Part shown: in pieces, positions 8,174-16,219 of the stretch
Layout of the letters: the number at the start of each line of letters is the position of its first letter
How positions within the stretch are numbered: position 1 is the stretch's first letter
The notes under the pieces: generated by a model
The model's input: only the letters and a program-made list of their open reading frames with translations
Databases searched by the model: none
What the model was told of the DNA's origin: nothing
NCBI GenBank assembly: GCA_023388335.1
Contig: JAEWGL010000236.1
Location: forward strand, 1 to 35,701
DNA from: Pseudomonadota bacterium
GTDB taxonomy: Bacteria > Pseudomonadota > Gammaproteobacteria > Pseudomonadales > Pseudomonadaceae
Length of the DNA: 35,701 nucleotides
Direction: 5' to 3'
Position numbers and translations under genes: made by a program

Positions 8174-8884
8174 ATGTCTGAGCCCGTCCGCCTCTCCAAA
8201 CGCCTCATCGAACAACTCGGCTGCTCTCGCCGTGAGGCCGAGCTGTACATCGAGGGGGGCTGGGTCACAGTCGACGGCGAGGTGGTCGAGCAGCCGCAGT
8301 TCAAGGTCGACGGCCAGCGCGTCGAACTGCTCGCCGGCGCCAAGGCCGAGTCCCTGGAGCCAGTGACCCTGCTGCTCAACCAGCCGGCCGAGCTGGACAC
8401 CGAGGCCGCTCGCGCCAGCATGAACATGGCCAACCACGCGCAAAGCCAGGGTCCGACCCTTCGCCCGTTGCATGGGCACTTCATCCGCCAGGAATGCATC
8501 GCGCCGCTGCAAGCGGGCGCCAGCGGCCTGCAGGTGTTCACCCAGGATTGGCGAGTCACCCGCAAGATCAACGCTGATCTCGCGCGCCTGGAGCAGGAAT
8601 ACATTGTCCAGGTCAGCGGCCAGACAACGCCACAGGCCCTCGAACGCCTGGCCCGTGGCGTGGTGCGCAAGGGCCGCGAGCTGCCGAAGGCCAAGGCCAG
8701 CTGGCAGAACGAGACCCACCTGCGCCTGGCTGTGAAAAACCCGCAACCCGGCCAGATCGCCGAGCTGTGTGCCAGCCTTGGCCTCGAGGTGCTGGGCATG
8801 CGCCGTATCCGCCTGGGCGGCGTGAGCATGGGCAAGCTGCCCCTGGGTCAGTGGCGCTACGTGGCAAGCACCGAAAGATTCTAG
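8174..8884 (+). CDS. S4-domain RsuA/RluF-like protein, catalytic Asp missing
   Basis: A 236-residue protein laid out like the RsuA/RluB/RluE/RluF pseudouridine synthases. It has an N-terminal S4 RNA-binding domain (about residues 5-50, LSKRLIEQLGCSRREAELYI) and a synthase-like domain from about 65 to 230. The fold-level landmarks EYIVQVSG and LGLEVLGMRRIRLGGV are present. In active family members the catalytic Asp sits in a GRLDxxTxGLLLLT motif. The aligned stretch here reads APLQAGASGLQVFT, so Asp is replaced by Gln and the preceding Arg by Pro. The later NRQIRRM motif is also eroded (PGQIAEL). RNA binding is plausible; pseudouridylation is doubtful. It is followed closely by two further + strand genes. 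Confidence 0.8.
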   Translation: MSEPVRLSKRLIEQLGCSRREAELYIEGGWVTVDGEVVEQPQFKVDGQRVELLAGAKAESLEPVTLLLNQPAELDTEAARASMNMANHAQSQGPTLRPLHGHFIRQECIAPLQAGASGLQVFTQDWRVTRKINADLARLEQEYIVQVSGQTTPQALERLARGVVRKGRELPKAKASWQNETHLRLAVKNPQPGQIAELCASLGLEVLGMRRIRLGGVSMGKLPLGQWRYVASTERF

Positions 8885-8932
8885 CAACACGGCCGCCCCG
8901 CTCAGGTGCGGCTCCTGAACAGGATTGTCCCT

Positions 8933-9394
8933 ATGAACCACAACGATGTACTGCGCAGCCTGCGCTACATGATCAACGTCAGCGATGCCCAGGTCGTCGA
9001 GATCATCGGCCTGTCGGGCCTGACGGTCTCGGCCGACGACGTCGCCACTTACCTGAAGAAGGAAGAAGAGCCGGGTTTCGTGCGTTGCCCTGACCGCGTC
9101 ATGGCGCACTTTCTCGATGGCCTGGTGATCTACAAGCGCGGTCGCGACGAGAGCCGGCCGCCCCAGCCAATCGAGGTGCAGGTCACCAACAACACCATTC
9201 TCAAGAAGCTGCGGGTTGCCTTCGAACTCAAGGAAGAAGACCTGCATGCGGTACTCAAGGCAGCGAACTTCCCGGTCTCCAAGCCCGAGCTCAGTGCCCT
9301 GTTCCGCAAGGTCGGCCACGAGAACTTCCGGCCTTGCGGCGACCAGCTGCTGCGCAATTTCCTCAAGGGCCTGACCCTGCGCGTGCGCGGCTGA
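8933..9394 (+). CDS. DUF1456 family protein (YehS-like)
   Basis: A 153-residue conserved protein of unknown function. It consists of two homologous modules of about 70 residues, one from residue 2 (NHNDVLRSLRYMINVSD) and one from about residue 85 (NTILKKLRVAFELKEED). Each ends in a DxxMxHFLDGL or DQLLRNFLKGL helix. This duplicated arrangement is typical of YehS/DUF1456. ATG 8933 is preferred over an in-frame ATG nine codons upstream because the conserved N-terminus begins there and AGGAT precedes it. No catalytic motif is visible. It lies 48 bases after the S4-domain gene and six before trmO, probably in one transcript. Confidence 0.85.
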   Translation: MNHNDVLRSLRYMINVSDAQVVEIIGLSGLTVSADDVATYLKKEEEPGFVRCPDRVMAHFLDGLVIYKRGRDESRPPQPIEVQVTNNTILKKLRVAFELKEEDLHAVLKAANFPVSKPELSALFRKVGHENFRPCGDQLLRNFLKGLTLRVRG

Positions 9395-9400
9395 GCCACC

Positions 9401-10096
9401 ATGGAGCATCGCGTTTCACCCGTCGGCATCGTCCACTCCTGCTTCAAGGAGAAGTTCGCCATTCCCCGGCAGCCGCAACTGGCGCCGGCGGCTCGCGGCG
9501 TGCTCGAGCTGCTGCCGCCGTTCGACCAGGGCGATGCCGTGGCGGGTCTGGAGCAGGTCAGTCATGTGTGGCTGCTGTTCCTGTTCCATCAGGCACTGGA
9601 AGACAAGCCACGGCTCAAGGTGCGCCCTCCGCGCCTGGGCGGTAACAAGTCCATGGGCGTGTTCGCCACGCGCGCCACGCACCGGCCCAATGGCATCGGC
9701 CAGTCGGTGGTGCGCCTGGAAGGCGTCGAACCGGGGCGCTTGCTGCTGTCGGGGATCGACCTGCTCGACGGCACCCCGGTGCTCGACATCAAGCCCTACG
9801 TCCCCTACGCCGACAGCATCCACGGAGCCCGCAACCAGATGGCCAGCCAAGCGCCTGCCGCCATCGCAGTCCAGTGGAGCGAAAGCGCCCTGCCCCAGGC
9901 CCGAGAGCAGGCGCTACGCCTGGGCGAGCCGCTGGTGGAGCTGATCGAACAGTGCCTGGCCCAGGATCCACGTCCGGCCTATCAGATGCCCCCGGCCGAG
10001 CGCGTGTATGGCGTAAGGTTCTGGGATGTCCAGGTACGCTGGCACTACCCGCAGCCGGACCGGATCCGGGTGCTGGAGGTGGTACGCGAAGGCTGA
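9401..10096 (+). CDS. trmO: tRNA (N6-threonylcarbamoyladenosine(37)-N6)-methyltransferase TrmO
   Basis: This 231-residue YaeB/TsaA-family (UPF0066) enzyme methylates the t6A37 base of certain tRNAs with S-adenosylmethionine. The family landmarks are present in order: PVGIVHSCFKEKFAIPRQP (residues about 6-24), VSHVWLLFLFH, RPPRLGGNKSMGVFATRATHRPN (central SAM-binding region), GQSVVRLEGV and LDIKPYVPYADS. A C-terminal extension of about 80 residues includes PPAERVYGVRFWDVQVRW. It starts six bases after the DUF1456 stop and is followed by a strong terminator. Length agrees with the family (about 230-235). Confidence 0.93.
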   Translation: MEHRVSPVGIVHSCFKEKFAIPRQPQLAPAARGVLELLPPFDQGDAVAGLEQVSHVWLLFLFHQALEDKPRLKVRPPRLGGNKSMGVFATRATHRPNGIGQSVVRLEGVEPGRLLLSGIDLLDGTPVLDIKPYVPYADSIHGARNQMASQAPAAIAVQWSESALPQAREQALRLGEPLVELIEQCLAQDPRPAYQMPPAERVYGVRFWDVQVRWHYPQPDRIRVLEVVREG

Positions 10097-10114
10097 AGGC
10101 GGTGTACCAGGCAT

Positions 10115-10143
10115 AAAAAAACGCAGGCTTGCCTGCGTTTTTT
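10115..10143. terminator. Bidirectional terminator between trmO and fpr
   Basis: ACGCAGGC (10121-10128) pairs with GCCTGCGT (10131-10138) around a two-base loop. Seven A's on the left and six T's on the right make it functional for both convergent transcripts. Confidence 0.92.
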
Positions 10144-10154
10144 GGGGTCGCTGC

Positions 10155-10934
10155 TTACTTCTCGACGAATGCACGCTCGATCAGGTAATCGCCCGGCTCA
10201 CGCATGCGCGCAGAGATCTTCAGGCCGAAGCTGTCGAGCACTTCGCTGGTCTCGTCGAGCATGCTCGGGCTGCCGCAGATCATGGCACGGTCGTCTTGGG
10301 GGTTGATCGGCGGCAGGCCAATGTCGCTGAACAGCTTGCCGCTGCGCATCAGGTCGGTCAGGCGGCCCTGGTTTTCGAACGGCTCGCGGGTCACGGTCGG
10401 GTAGTAGATCAGCTTGTCGCGCAGCGATTCGCCAAAAAACTCGTTCTGCGGCAGGTGCTCGGTGATGAACTCGCGGTAGGCAACTTCATTGACGTAGCGC
10501 ACGCCGTGGACCAGGATCACCTTCTCGAAACGCTCATAGGTCTCCGGGTCCTGGATGACACTCATGAACGGCGCCAAGCCAGTACCGGTGCTCAACAGGT
10601 ACAGGTGCTTGCCTGGGTTCAGGTCATCCAGCACCAGCGTGCCCGTAGGCTTCTTGCTGATGATGACCTCATCGCCTTCCTTCAGGTGCTGCAGCTGGGA
10701 AGTCAGTGGGCCATCAGGAACCTTGATGCTGAAGAACTCCAGATGTTCTTCCCAGTTCGGGCTGGCGATCGAGTAGGCGCGCATGAGCGGGCGGCCGTTG
10801 GGCTGTTGCAGGCCGATCATCACGAACTGACCGTTCTCGAAGCGCAGGCCCGGATCGCGGGTGCACTTGAAGCTGAACAGGGTGTCGTTCCAGTGATGAA
10901 CACTGAGGACACGTTCGTGGTTCATGTTGCTCAT
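10155..10934 (-). CDS. fpr: Ferredoxin-NADP+ reductase Fpr
   Basis: A 259-residue FAD flavoprotein exchanging electrons between NADPH and ferredoxin or flavodoxin. It shows the FAD-binding RAYSIAS motif (a variant of RxYS), the NADP-binding LLSTGTGLAPFMSVI segment and the C-terminal LIERAFVEK end that is characteristic of subclass I bacterial FPRs. ATG 10934 is chosen because AGGAG precedes it and the protein then starts MSNMNHERV; the frame is open 31 codons upstream. It is divergent from a LysR regulator of the FinR type. In P. putida FinR is known to activate fpr under superoxide stress and iron limitation, and the arrangement here is the same. Confidence 0.95.
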   Translation of the reverse strand: MSNMNHERVLSVHHWNDTLFSFKCTRDPGLRFENGQFVMIGLQQPNGRPLMRAYSIASPNWEEHLEFFSIKVPDGPLTSQLQHLKEGDEVIISKKPTGTLVLDDLNPGKHLYLLSTGTGLAPFMSVIQDPETYERFEKVILVHGVRYVNEVAYREFITEHLPQNEFFGESLRDKLIYYPTVTREPFENQGRLTDLMRSGKLFSDIGLPPINPQDDRAMICGSPSMLDETSEVLDSFGLKISARMREPGDYLIERAFVEK

Positions 10935-11052
10935 GTAGGGCTCCTGAAAAAAAACGCTGCGCTGACCAAGAGCGCGATTGCGCGATAGTTTAGAGGCAGC
11001 GACAATATCTGTTAAATGAATTATCAAGATATGTCTTATCGGTTATATAGAT
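10935..11052. promoter_or_regulatory. Divergent fpr-finR promoter region
   Basis: This 118-base A/T-rich spacer contains ATATC (11005-11009) with a complementary GATAT (11028-11032), and repeated TTATC (11021-11025, 11036-11040). LysR regulators usually bind such dyads. The exact FinR operator and promoters cannot be fixed from sequence alone. Confidence 0.4.
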
Positions 11053-11979
11053 ATGCGATTTACGCTCCGCCAACTTCAAGTATTCGTCGCCGTGGCCCAG
11101 CACCAGAGCGTCTCGCGGGCCGCCAGCCTGCTGGCGTTATCGCAGTCGGCCGCTAGCACTTCGGTGACCGAGCTGGAACGCCAATCCAGCTGCCAGCTGT
11201 TCGACCGAGCCGGCAAACGCCTGAGCCTCAACGCCCTCGGCCACCAGCTGTTGCCCCAGGCTGTGGCCCTGCTCGACCAGGCCAAGGAAATCGAAGACCT
11301 GCTCAACGGCAAGTCAGGGTTCGGTTCGCTGTCGGTCGGGGCCACCCTGACCATCGGCAACTACCTGGCTACCTTGCTGATCGGCAGCTTCATGCAGGGC
11401 CACCCGGAAAGCCAGGTCAAGCTGCATGTCCAGAACACCGCGCATATCGTGCACCAGGTGGCGCACTACGAAATTGACCTGGGTCTGATCGAGGGCGACT
11501 GCAACCATCCGGACCTTGAGGTCCAGCCTTGGGTGGAGGATGAACTGGTGGTGTTCTGCGCGCCGCAGCATCCGCTGGCCAGTATCGGCCGGGCGGATAT
11601 CGACGCTCTCTCCCGCGAGGCATGGATCCTGCGCGAACAGGGTTCAGGGACGCGCCTGACCTTCGACCAGGCCATGCGTCACCATCGCGCCAACCTGAAC
11701 ATCCGCCTGGAGCTGGAGCATACCGAAGCGATCAAGCGCGCGGTGGAGTCGGGGCTGGGCATCGGCTGCATCTCCCGCCTGGCCCTGCGGGACGCATTCC
11801 GCCGTGGCAGCCTGGTCCCGGTGGAAACCCCGGAACTGGACCTGGCGCGGCAGTTCTACTTCATCTGGCACAAACAGAAGTACCAGACCTCGGCCATGCG
11901 CGAGTTTCTCGAACTGTGCCGAAGCTTCACCGCCGGAGTCAGGCGCAGCGACGAGATCGTGCTGCCGTCCATCGCCTGA
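11053..11979 (+). CDS. finR: LysR-family transcriptional regulator, FinR type
   Basis: A 308-residue LysR-type regulator. The N-terminal winged helix-turn-helix is at residues 3-60 (LRQLQVFVAVAQHQSVSRAA). The periplasmic-binding-protein-like effector domain runs from about 90 to 295, with GSGTRLTFDQAM in the ligand pocket region. It is transcribed divergently from fpr, and in P. putida FinR is required for fpr induction by superoxide generators. The symbol rests on this context plus overall resemblance. No good Shine-Dalgarno is visible before ATG 11053, but the protein begins at the canonical LysR position. Its stop lies three bases from the end of the convergent dgkA. Confidence 0.88.
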   Translation: MRFTLRQLQVFVAVAQHQSVSRAASLLALSQSAASTSVTELERQSSCQLFDRAGKRLSLNALGHQLLPQAVALLDQAKEIEDLLNGKSGFGSLSVGATLTIGNYLATLLIGSFMQGHPESQVKLHVQNTAHIVHQVAHYEIDLGLIEGDCNHPDLEVQPWVEDELVVFCAPQHPLASIGRADIDALSREAWILREQGSGTRLTFDQAMRHHRANLNIRLELEHTEAIKRAVESGLGIGCISRLALRDAFRRGSLVPVETPELDLARQFYFIWHKQKYQTSAMREFLELCRSFTAGVRRSDEIVLPSIA

Positions 11980-11982
11980 GCG

Positions 11983-12345
11983 TCAGAGCAGGATCACCCC
12001 CCAGACCAGCGCAATCATGGTCAAGGCCACCAGTTGCGCGGCACTGCCCATGTCCTTGGCATTCTTTGACAGCGGATGGCGGTCCAGGGAGATGCGGTCG
12101 ATGGCCGCCTCCACCGCGGAGTTGAACAACTCGACGATCAACCCTAGCAGGCTCACGGCAATCAGAATGGCCCGCTCGGCGCGGCTGACCGGCAACCAGA
12201 AGGCCAGCGGAATCAGCAGCACGTTGAGCAACACCAGTTGGCGAAAGGCAGCCTCACCCTTGAAGGCGGCGCGCAGGCCGTCCAGGGAGTACCCGGCGGC
12301 ATTGAAGATACGTCTGAGGCCGGTCTGGCCCTTGAATGGCGACAT
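11983..12345 (-). CDS. dgkA: Diacylglycerol kinase DgkA
   Basis: A 120-residue integral membrane enzyme that phosphorylates diacylglycerol to phosphatidic acid, recycling lipid released by osmoregulated glucan or LPS modification. It has an amphipathic N-terminus (GLRRIFNAAGYSLDGLRAAF), three membrane helices (about 38-53, 58-76 and 98-118) and the signature ELFNSAVEAAIDR (residues about 72-84) with the catalytic Glu. Length is typical. It lies 75 bases downstream of the ErdR-like regulator on the same strand; the same neighbours occur in P. aeruginosa. Confidence 0.95.
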   Translation of the reverse strand: MSPFKGQTGLRRIFNAAGYSLDGLRAAFKGEAAFRQLVLLNVLLIPLAFWLPVSRAERAILIAVSLLGLIVELFNSAVEAAIDRISLDRHPLSKNAKDMGSAAQLVALTMIALVWGVILL

Positions 12346-12420
12346 GGAAAGTCACTTCAACCCGTGAAAGCGCTGCAGGCTAGTGCAAGCGGAGTCAAAA
12401 AAGCGTGAAGGCAGATTGCC

Positions 12421-13071
12421 TTAACCGTTGGATACCGATTCCAGCTGTTGCAGCAGCAAGGCTGCCTGGGTCCGGGTGCGTACACCCAGCTTGCGGAAGA
12501 TCGCGGTCACGTGCGCCTTGATGGTCGCTTCCGACACGCTCAGCTCATACGCGATCTGCTTGTTCAGCAGACCCTCGCAGACCATGGTCAGCACCCGGAA
12601 CTGCTGCGGGGTCAGGCTAGCCAGGCCTTCGCTGGCGGCCTTGGCCTCGGCGGAGACATCGACCTTCTCGAAGGCCTGTGGCGGCCACCAGACCTCGCCA
12701 TCGAGCACCTTCTGTACCGCATCCTTGATGACTTCCAAGTCGCTGGACTTGGGAATGAAACCACTGGCCCCGAACTCGCGGGACTTGACCACTACCGCCG
12801 CTTCTTCCTGGGCCGAGACCATCACCACCGGGATCTGTGGGTACTGGCCGCGCAGCAGGACCAGGCCGGAGAAGCCATAGGCGCCGGGCATGTTCAGGTC
12901 CAGGAGCACCAGGTCCCAGTCGGTCTTCGCGGTGAGGTGGGTTTCCAGCTCAGCGATGCTCGCCACTTCAACCAGTCGCACGTCAGGCCCGAGGGCGAGG
13001 GTAACGGCCTGGCGCAAGGCGCTACGAAACAGCGGGTGGTCATCGGCTATCAGGATTTCGTATGTGGCCAT
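12421..13071 (-). CDS. erdR: NarL/FixJ-family response regulator, ErdR type
   Basis: A 216-residue response regulator. The receiver domain has the acidic pair D10-D11, phosphoacceptor D58 (LLDLNMPG) and the conserved Lys in FIPKSS. The C-terminal LuxR-type helix-turn-helix (about 148-210) reads LTPQQFRVL and NKQIAYELSVSEATIKAHV. No kinase gene is adjacent, so it is an orphan at this locus. In pseudomonads the regulator next to dgkA is ErdR, which controls ethanol oxidation and acetate/acetyl-CoA metabolism. The symbol is given from this context and resemblance and is less certain than the family. The 258 bases upstream contain no gene I can support. Confidence 0.85.
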   Translation of the reverse strand: MATYEILIADDHPLFRSALRQAVTLALGPDVRLVEVASIAELETHLTAKTDWDLVLLDLNMPGAYGFSGLVLLRGQYPQIPVVMVSAQEEAAVVVKSREFGASGFIPKSSDLEVIKDAVQKVLDGEVWWPPQAFEKVDVSAEAKAASEGLASLTPQQFRVLTMVCEGLLNKQIAYELSVSEATIKAHVTAIFRKLGVRTRTQAALLLQQLESVSNG

Positions 13072-13329
13072 CGATCTAATGATCCTGTTCTGTACCCGGC
13101 GCTGGGGGGTCGAAGAGCGCCTGGCAGGTAATTCAGGGCGCGAACGGCAAGGCCGCCGGCCGGAAAGGCACGGCGAAGTCCGGGTTTACAGCATCTTCGT
13201 CGTGCCCGAATCGGCGCCAAGAATGCCGAGCGCGGACCGGGTGGTCAAGCCAAATGCCCGGCCGGTGCTCGCCCACCCTGGCTACCAGCGACGCTATTAT
13301 GAACCAATCCGCAACCCCCGCCCCTTGTA

Positions 13330-14040
13330 CTATAGGAAGGTTTGCAAACGCTGGTGCACGCTGTCCTGCTCGTCCAGCGGCCAATGCCGCTTGGCGCTCA
13401 GGTAATGCGTACTGAACACGTCCAGATAGGCATCCAGCGCCTGGGCGGCTTGCTGGTCGCCGGCCAGCTCCAGGCACATGGCCGCCACCTCTGCGGTGCA
13501 GAAGTGATCGTCACGCTTGGATCTGCGCAAGCGATAGCGCGACATCTGCTCCGGCTGCAGGCTCAGCACCGGGAAGCGGTCCAGGTATGGGCTCTTGCGG
13601 AACATCTTGCGTGCTTCGGTCCAGGTGGCGTCGAGAAGGAGGAACAGCGGTCGCTTGCCCGGCTCGCGCGTGACCTCGGTCACCACCCGCTCTGGCGCCA
13701 CGAACTCGCCTGGGAAAACGATATGGGGTTGCCACTGCGGCTGCTCGAGCAGCGCCAGCAACCGCGGATCGACTGCAGTGCGCTGCCAGCCGAAGGCTGA
13801 GGTTTCGGCGATCAGGTCGGCGATCAGCCAGCCGGTGTTGGTGGGCTTGAGTGGCTCGGTGTCGTGCATCAGCAGGCACATGCCCGACTGCGCATCGACC
13901 TTGGGGCGCCAGGCGCACAGGCAATGACTGATGATCACCCGGCACTCGGGGCAACGCTCTGCTCGCGAACCGCGGGCGACGAAGGGTTTGATGCTGCGCG
14001 CAAGGCGCTCGGCGCGCAGGCGCGATACGGCATGGCTCAT
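13330..14040 (-). CDS. tapT: tRNA-uridine aminocarboxypropyltransferase TapT (DTW domain)
   Basis: A 236-residue DTW-domain protein that uses S-adenosylmethionine to place a 3-amino-3-carboxypropyl group on uridine (acp3U47) in tRNA. It has a zinc-binding-type N-terminus (CPECRVIISHCLC, residues about 30-42), CLLMHDTEPLKPTNTG, the defining D-x-T-W motif in LLLDATWTEARKMFRKSPYL, and a C-terminal YRLRRSK region. The order and spacing match E. coli YfiP/TapT closely from MSHAVSRLRAERLAR onward, so I chose ATG 14040. A GTG at 14154 would add 38 unconserved residues and run into the divergent promoter region. Confidence 0.88.
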   Translation of the reverse strand: MSHAVSRLRAERLARSIKPFVARGSRAERCPECRVIISHCLCAWRPKVDAQSGMCLLMHDTEPLKPTNTGWLIADLIAETSAFGWQRTAVDPRLLALLEQPQWQPHIVFPGEFVAPERVVTEVTREPGKRPLFLLLDATWTEARKMFRKSPYLDRFPVLSLQPEQMSRYRLRRSKRDDHFCTAEVAAMCLELAGDQQAAQALDAYLDVFSTHYLSAKRHWPLDEQDSVHQRLQTFL

Positions 14041-14154
14041 GGCTTGCGGCCACGCGGGAAACAGGGAATGGGCACTGCGGCGACTCGGCGGATGACAAAG
14101 CGACAGTTTACCAGAGCGTCTGGCATTTGCCGTGCAGTCGGCCAGGCACCTCAC

Positions 14155-14160
14155 CTATAA
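14155..14160 (+). promoter_or_regulatory. Consensus -10 hexamer TATAAT upstream of the QSregVF-like gene
   Basis: TATAAT lies 80 bases before the start at 14241. The region 17 bases upstream has no good -35, so the promoter may depend on an activator. Confidence 0.35.
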
Positions 14161-14240
14161 TCCAAGGCTTGGGGTTTTCTTCACGGAACGCCGCTCGCAG
14201 GCGCGGGTCAAAGCGCCAGTCATCGAACCAGGAGAGATTC

Positions 14241-14660
14241 ATGCTGCGTCTTATCGTCCCGACCCTGAGCCTGCTGCTGGCCCTGCCCCTGGCGGCTCAG
14301 GCGGCCTCCAAGCAAGAGTATGAGCTGACCCAAATGCTGCAGAAGGTCGCCAAGGAGAGCAGCGTCGGTACGCCCCGTGCGATCAACGAAGATATCCTCG
14401 ACCAAGGCTACACCGTCGAAGGCAAGGCCCTGATCAACCACCTAAGCGTGCGCACCAGCCATGCTCAGAAGATGCTCGACAATCCGGACCAGGTCCGCAG
14501 CCAGCTTGGCGACAGCGTGTGCCGCAACAACGGCTTCCGCCAGTTGCTCTCCCGCGGCGCGGTGCTGGTCTATCGCTTCACGGAGTACAAGTCGAACCGG
14601 CCGGTCATGGATCAGCCCTTCGACGCCGCCAGTTGCGCTGCCGGTGGCAAGAAGAAGTAA
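14241..14660 (+). CDS. Secreted protein, quorum-sensing-regulated virulence factor family
   Basis: A 139-residue protein with a clear Sec signal peptide (MLRLIVPTLSLLLALPLAAQA, cleaved after residue 21). The small mature domain reads KQEYELTQMLQKVAKESSVGTPRAINEDILDQGYTV and ends in CRNNGFRQLLSRGAVLVYRFTEYKSNRPVM. It resembles the family of the P. aeruginosa protein PA3611 (QSregVF). That family is named for quorum-sensing control; its biochemical function is unknown. Two mature cysteines could form a disulfide. ATG 14241 is supported by AGGAGA at 14230-14235; the frame is open further upstream but only the internal start gives a signal peptide. The gene is divergent from tapT. Confidence 0.75.
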   Translation: MLRLIVPTLSLLLALPLAAQAASKQEYELTQMLQKVAKESSVGTPRAINEDILDQGYTVEGKALINHLSVRTSHAQKMLDNPDQVRSQLGDSVCRNNGFRQLLSRGAVLVYRFTEYKSNRPVMDQPFDAASCAAGGKKK

Positions 14661-15087
14661 CACAGGCCTTTTTCATCCGCGCGCCGCTGTTCTTCATCGG
14701 CGCGCCACTGGGCTAGCACTGCCTGCAGATAACTTCGGAGCATTCCCTCCCTGCCTGCGCTGCCGGCGTCCCTCTTCTGCACCTGCATTGGATCGCAACT
14801 GGCGCGTGGCCATGCGCAAGCTTTCGGCACGATCAAGCGCCAGGGTCTAGATTGATAGCGAACACCTGCGTTTTTCCGGCATGCCAAAAGGCGGCCATCC
14901 AGCGCGGGTATGCCGCATGCTGAACAACTACAAGAGATGGATTACCGCCACTGCATCAGGTCCTTGAAGGCCTACTGCAATGCTCGAGCCTCGCACTCGA
15001 GTGACAGCAGCCAGCGACACACGCACTGTCGCGGCCGGGAGATGCCATCGGCCCGGTCAAAGGTTTTGCTGCAGAAGGAGACGTTGA
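14661..15087. other. Intergenic stretch without a supportable gene
   Basis: These 427 bases separate the secreted-protein gene from the LOG-family gene. A short GGCGCGCC-containing inverted region occurs near 14680-14706. A CTCGAG pair (14983-14988 and 14996-15001) forms a small hairpin around CCTCGCA. Short open frames on both strands have no recognisable sequence and no ribosome binding site. A long 5' leader or promoter for the LOG-family gene is likely here but I cannot place it. Confidence 0.5.
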
Positions 15088-16206
15088 ATGCCTTATCAAC
15101 CCAACGAACTATTGTTCACTCACTTCAGGGACAACGGAATCGACCTGAGCAAGATTGACGAACAATTGCATCTGGTCGCGCCCGACAGTCCCAACCTGCC
15201 CCTGTACCGCGACATGATGCTGACCATCCTGCGCATGGCCCATGATGACCGCAATCGCTGGAATGCCAAGATCACCCTCCAGGCCCTGCGCGAGCTGGAC
15301 CACGCCTTCCGCTCCCTGGAACGCTACAAAGGCCGGCGCAAGGTCACTGTGTTCGGCTCGGCGCGTACACCCATGGAACATCCCATGTACGCCCTGGCCC
15401 GGGAACTCGGCGCCACCCTGGCACGTTCGGACCTGATGGTCATCACCGGTGCCGGTGGCGGCATCATGGCCGCCGCCCATGAGGGCGCAGGGTTCGAGCA
15501 CAGCCTGGGTTTCAATATCACCCTGCCCTTCGAACAACATGCCAACCCCACCGTGGATGGCACCGACAAGCTGCTACCCTTCCACTTTTTTTTCATTCGC
15601 AAGCTGTTCTTCGTCAAGGAGGCCGACGCGCTGGTGCTCTGCCCGGGAGGCTTTGGCACCCTGGATGAAGCGCTGGAGGTACTGACCCTGATCCAGACCG
15701 GCAAGAGCCCTCTGGTACCGGTGGTGTTGCTGGACTCTCCTGGCGGCAACTTCTGGCAACACCTGCTGAATTTCATCAGTTGCGAGCTTGAAGAGAATCG
15801 CTACATCCTGCCCAGCGACCTGAAACTGCTCCGCTTGGTGCACAGCGCCGAAGAGGCGGTGGAAGAGATCAACCAGTTCTACGCCAATTACCACTCCAGC
15901 CGCTGGCTGAAGAGCCAGTTTGTAATCCGCATGCACCACCCACTCAGCGAGGCGGCACTGCATGACCTGCAGGAAGGCTTTGCCGACTTGCGCCTGAGCG
16001 GCAAGTACCACCAGCACGCCGACACCGGCGCTGAGCACGAGGAAGGCAACTTCAGGCACCTGACTCGTCTCACCTTTGCCTTCAACGGACGCGACCAGGG
16101 CAGACTGCGTGAGCTGGTGGATTTCATCAACCTGTCGGAGAACTGGGCCAAACCCCAACCCATGCACACCACGCAGCGCGCCAGGGAAGCTTTGAAGGTG
16201 ACCTGA
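15088..16206 (+). CDS. LOG/lysine-decarboxylase-like family protein with extended termini
   Basis: A 372-residue protein. The central Rossmann-like domain (about residues 85-270) carries the LOG signatures TGAGGGIMAAAHEGA and PGGFGTLDEALE. These bind nucleotide monophosphates in cytokinin-type phosphoribohydrolases and in PpnN-like nucleotide 5'-monophosphate nucleosidases. Ordinary LOG proteins are about 190-200 residues; here about 85 residues precede and about 100 follow the core, as in PpnN-type or 'TIGR00730-like' long forms. The reaction is probably nucleoside monophosphate to base plus ribose 5-phosphate; this is inferred from the motif. AAGGAG at 15074-15079 supports ATG 15088. It converges on recX with a 13-base gap. 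Confidence 0.8.
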   Translation: MPYQPNELLFTHFRDNGIDLSKIDEQLHLVAPDSPNLPLYRDMMLTILRMAHDDRNRWNAKITLQALRELDHAFRSLERYKGRRKVTVFGSARTPMEHPMYALARELGATLARSDLMVITGAGGGIMAAAHEGAGFEHSLGFNITLPFEQHANPTVDGTDKLLPFHFFFIRKLFFVKEADALVLCPGGFGTLDEALEVLTLIQTGKSPLVPVVLLDSPGGNFWQHLLNFISCELEENRYILPSDLKLLRLVHSAEEAVEEINQFYANYHSSRWLKSQFVIRMHHPLSEAALHDLQEGFADLRLSGKYHQHADTGAEHEEGNFRHLTRLTFAFNGRDQGRLRELVDFINLSENWAKPQPMHTTQRAREALKVT

Positions 16207-16219
16207 AGGCGACCTGAAA

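Noticed and set aside
8102..9409. 435-codon open frame on the minus strand opposite the S4 and DUF1456 genes
   Set aside because: It covers two real genes plus their spacer; its composition is that of reverse-complement coding sequence.
13133..13477. Possible small gene upstream of the ErdR-like regulator
   Set aside because: It overlaps the end of tapT in another frame, has no ribosome-binding site and shows no recognisable family.
14910..15158. 82-codon open frame in the leader of the LOG-family gene
   Set aside because: It runs into the LOG coding region out of frame and has no Shine-Dalgarno or conserved sequence.
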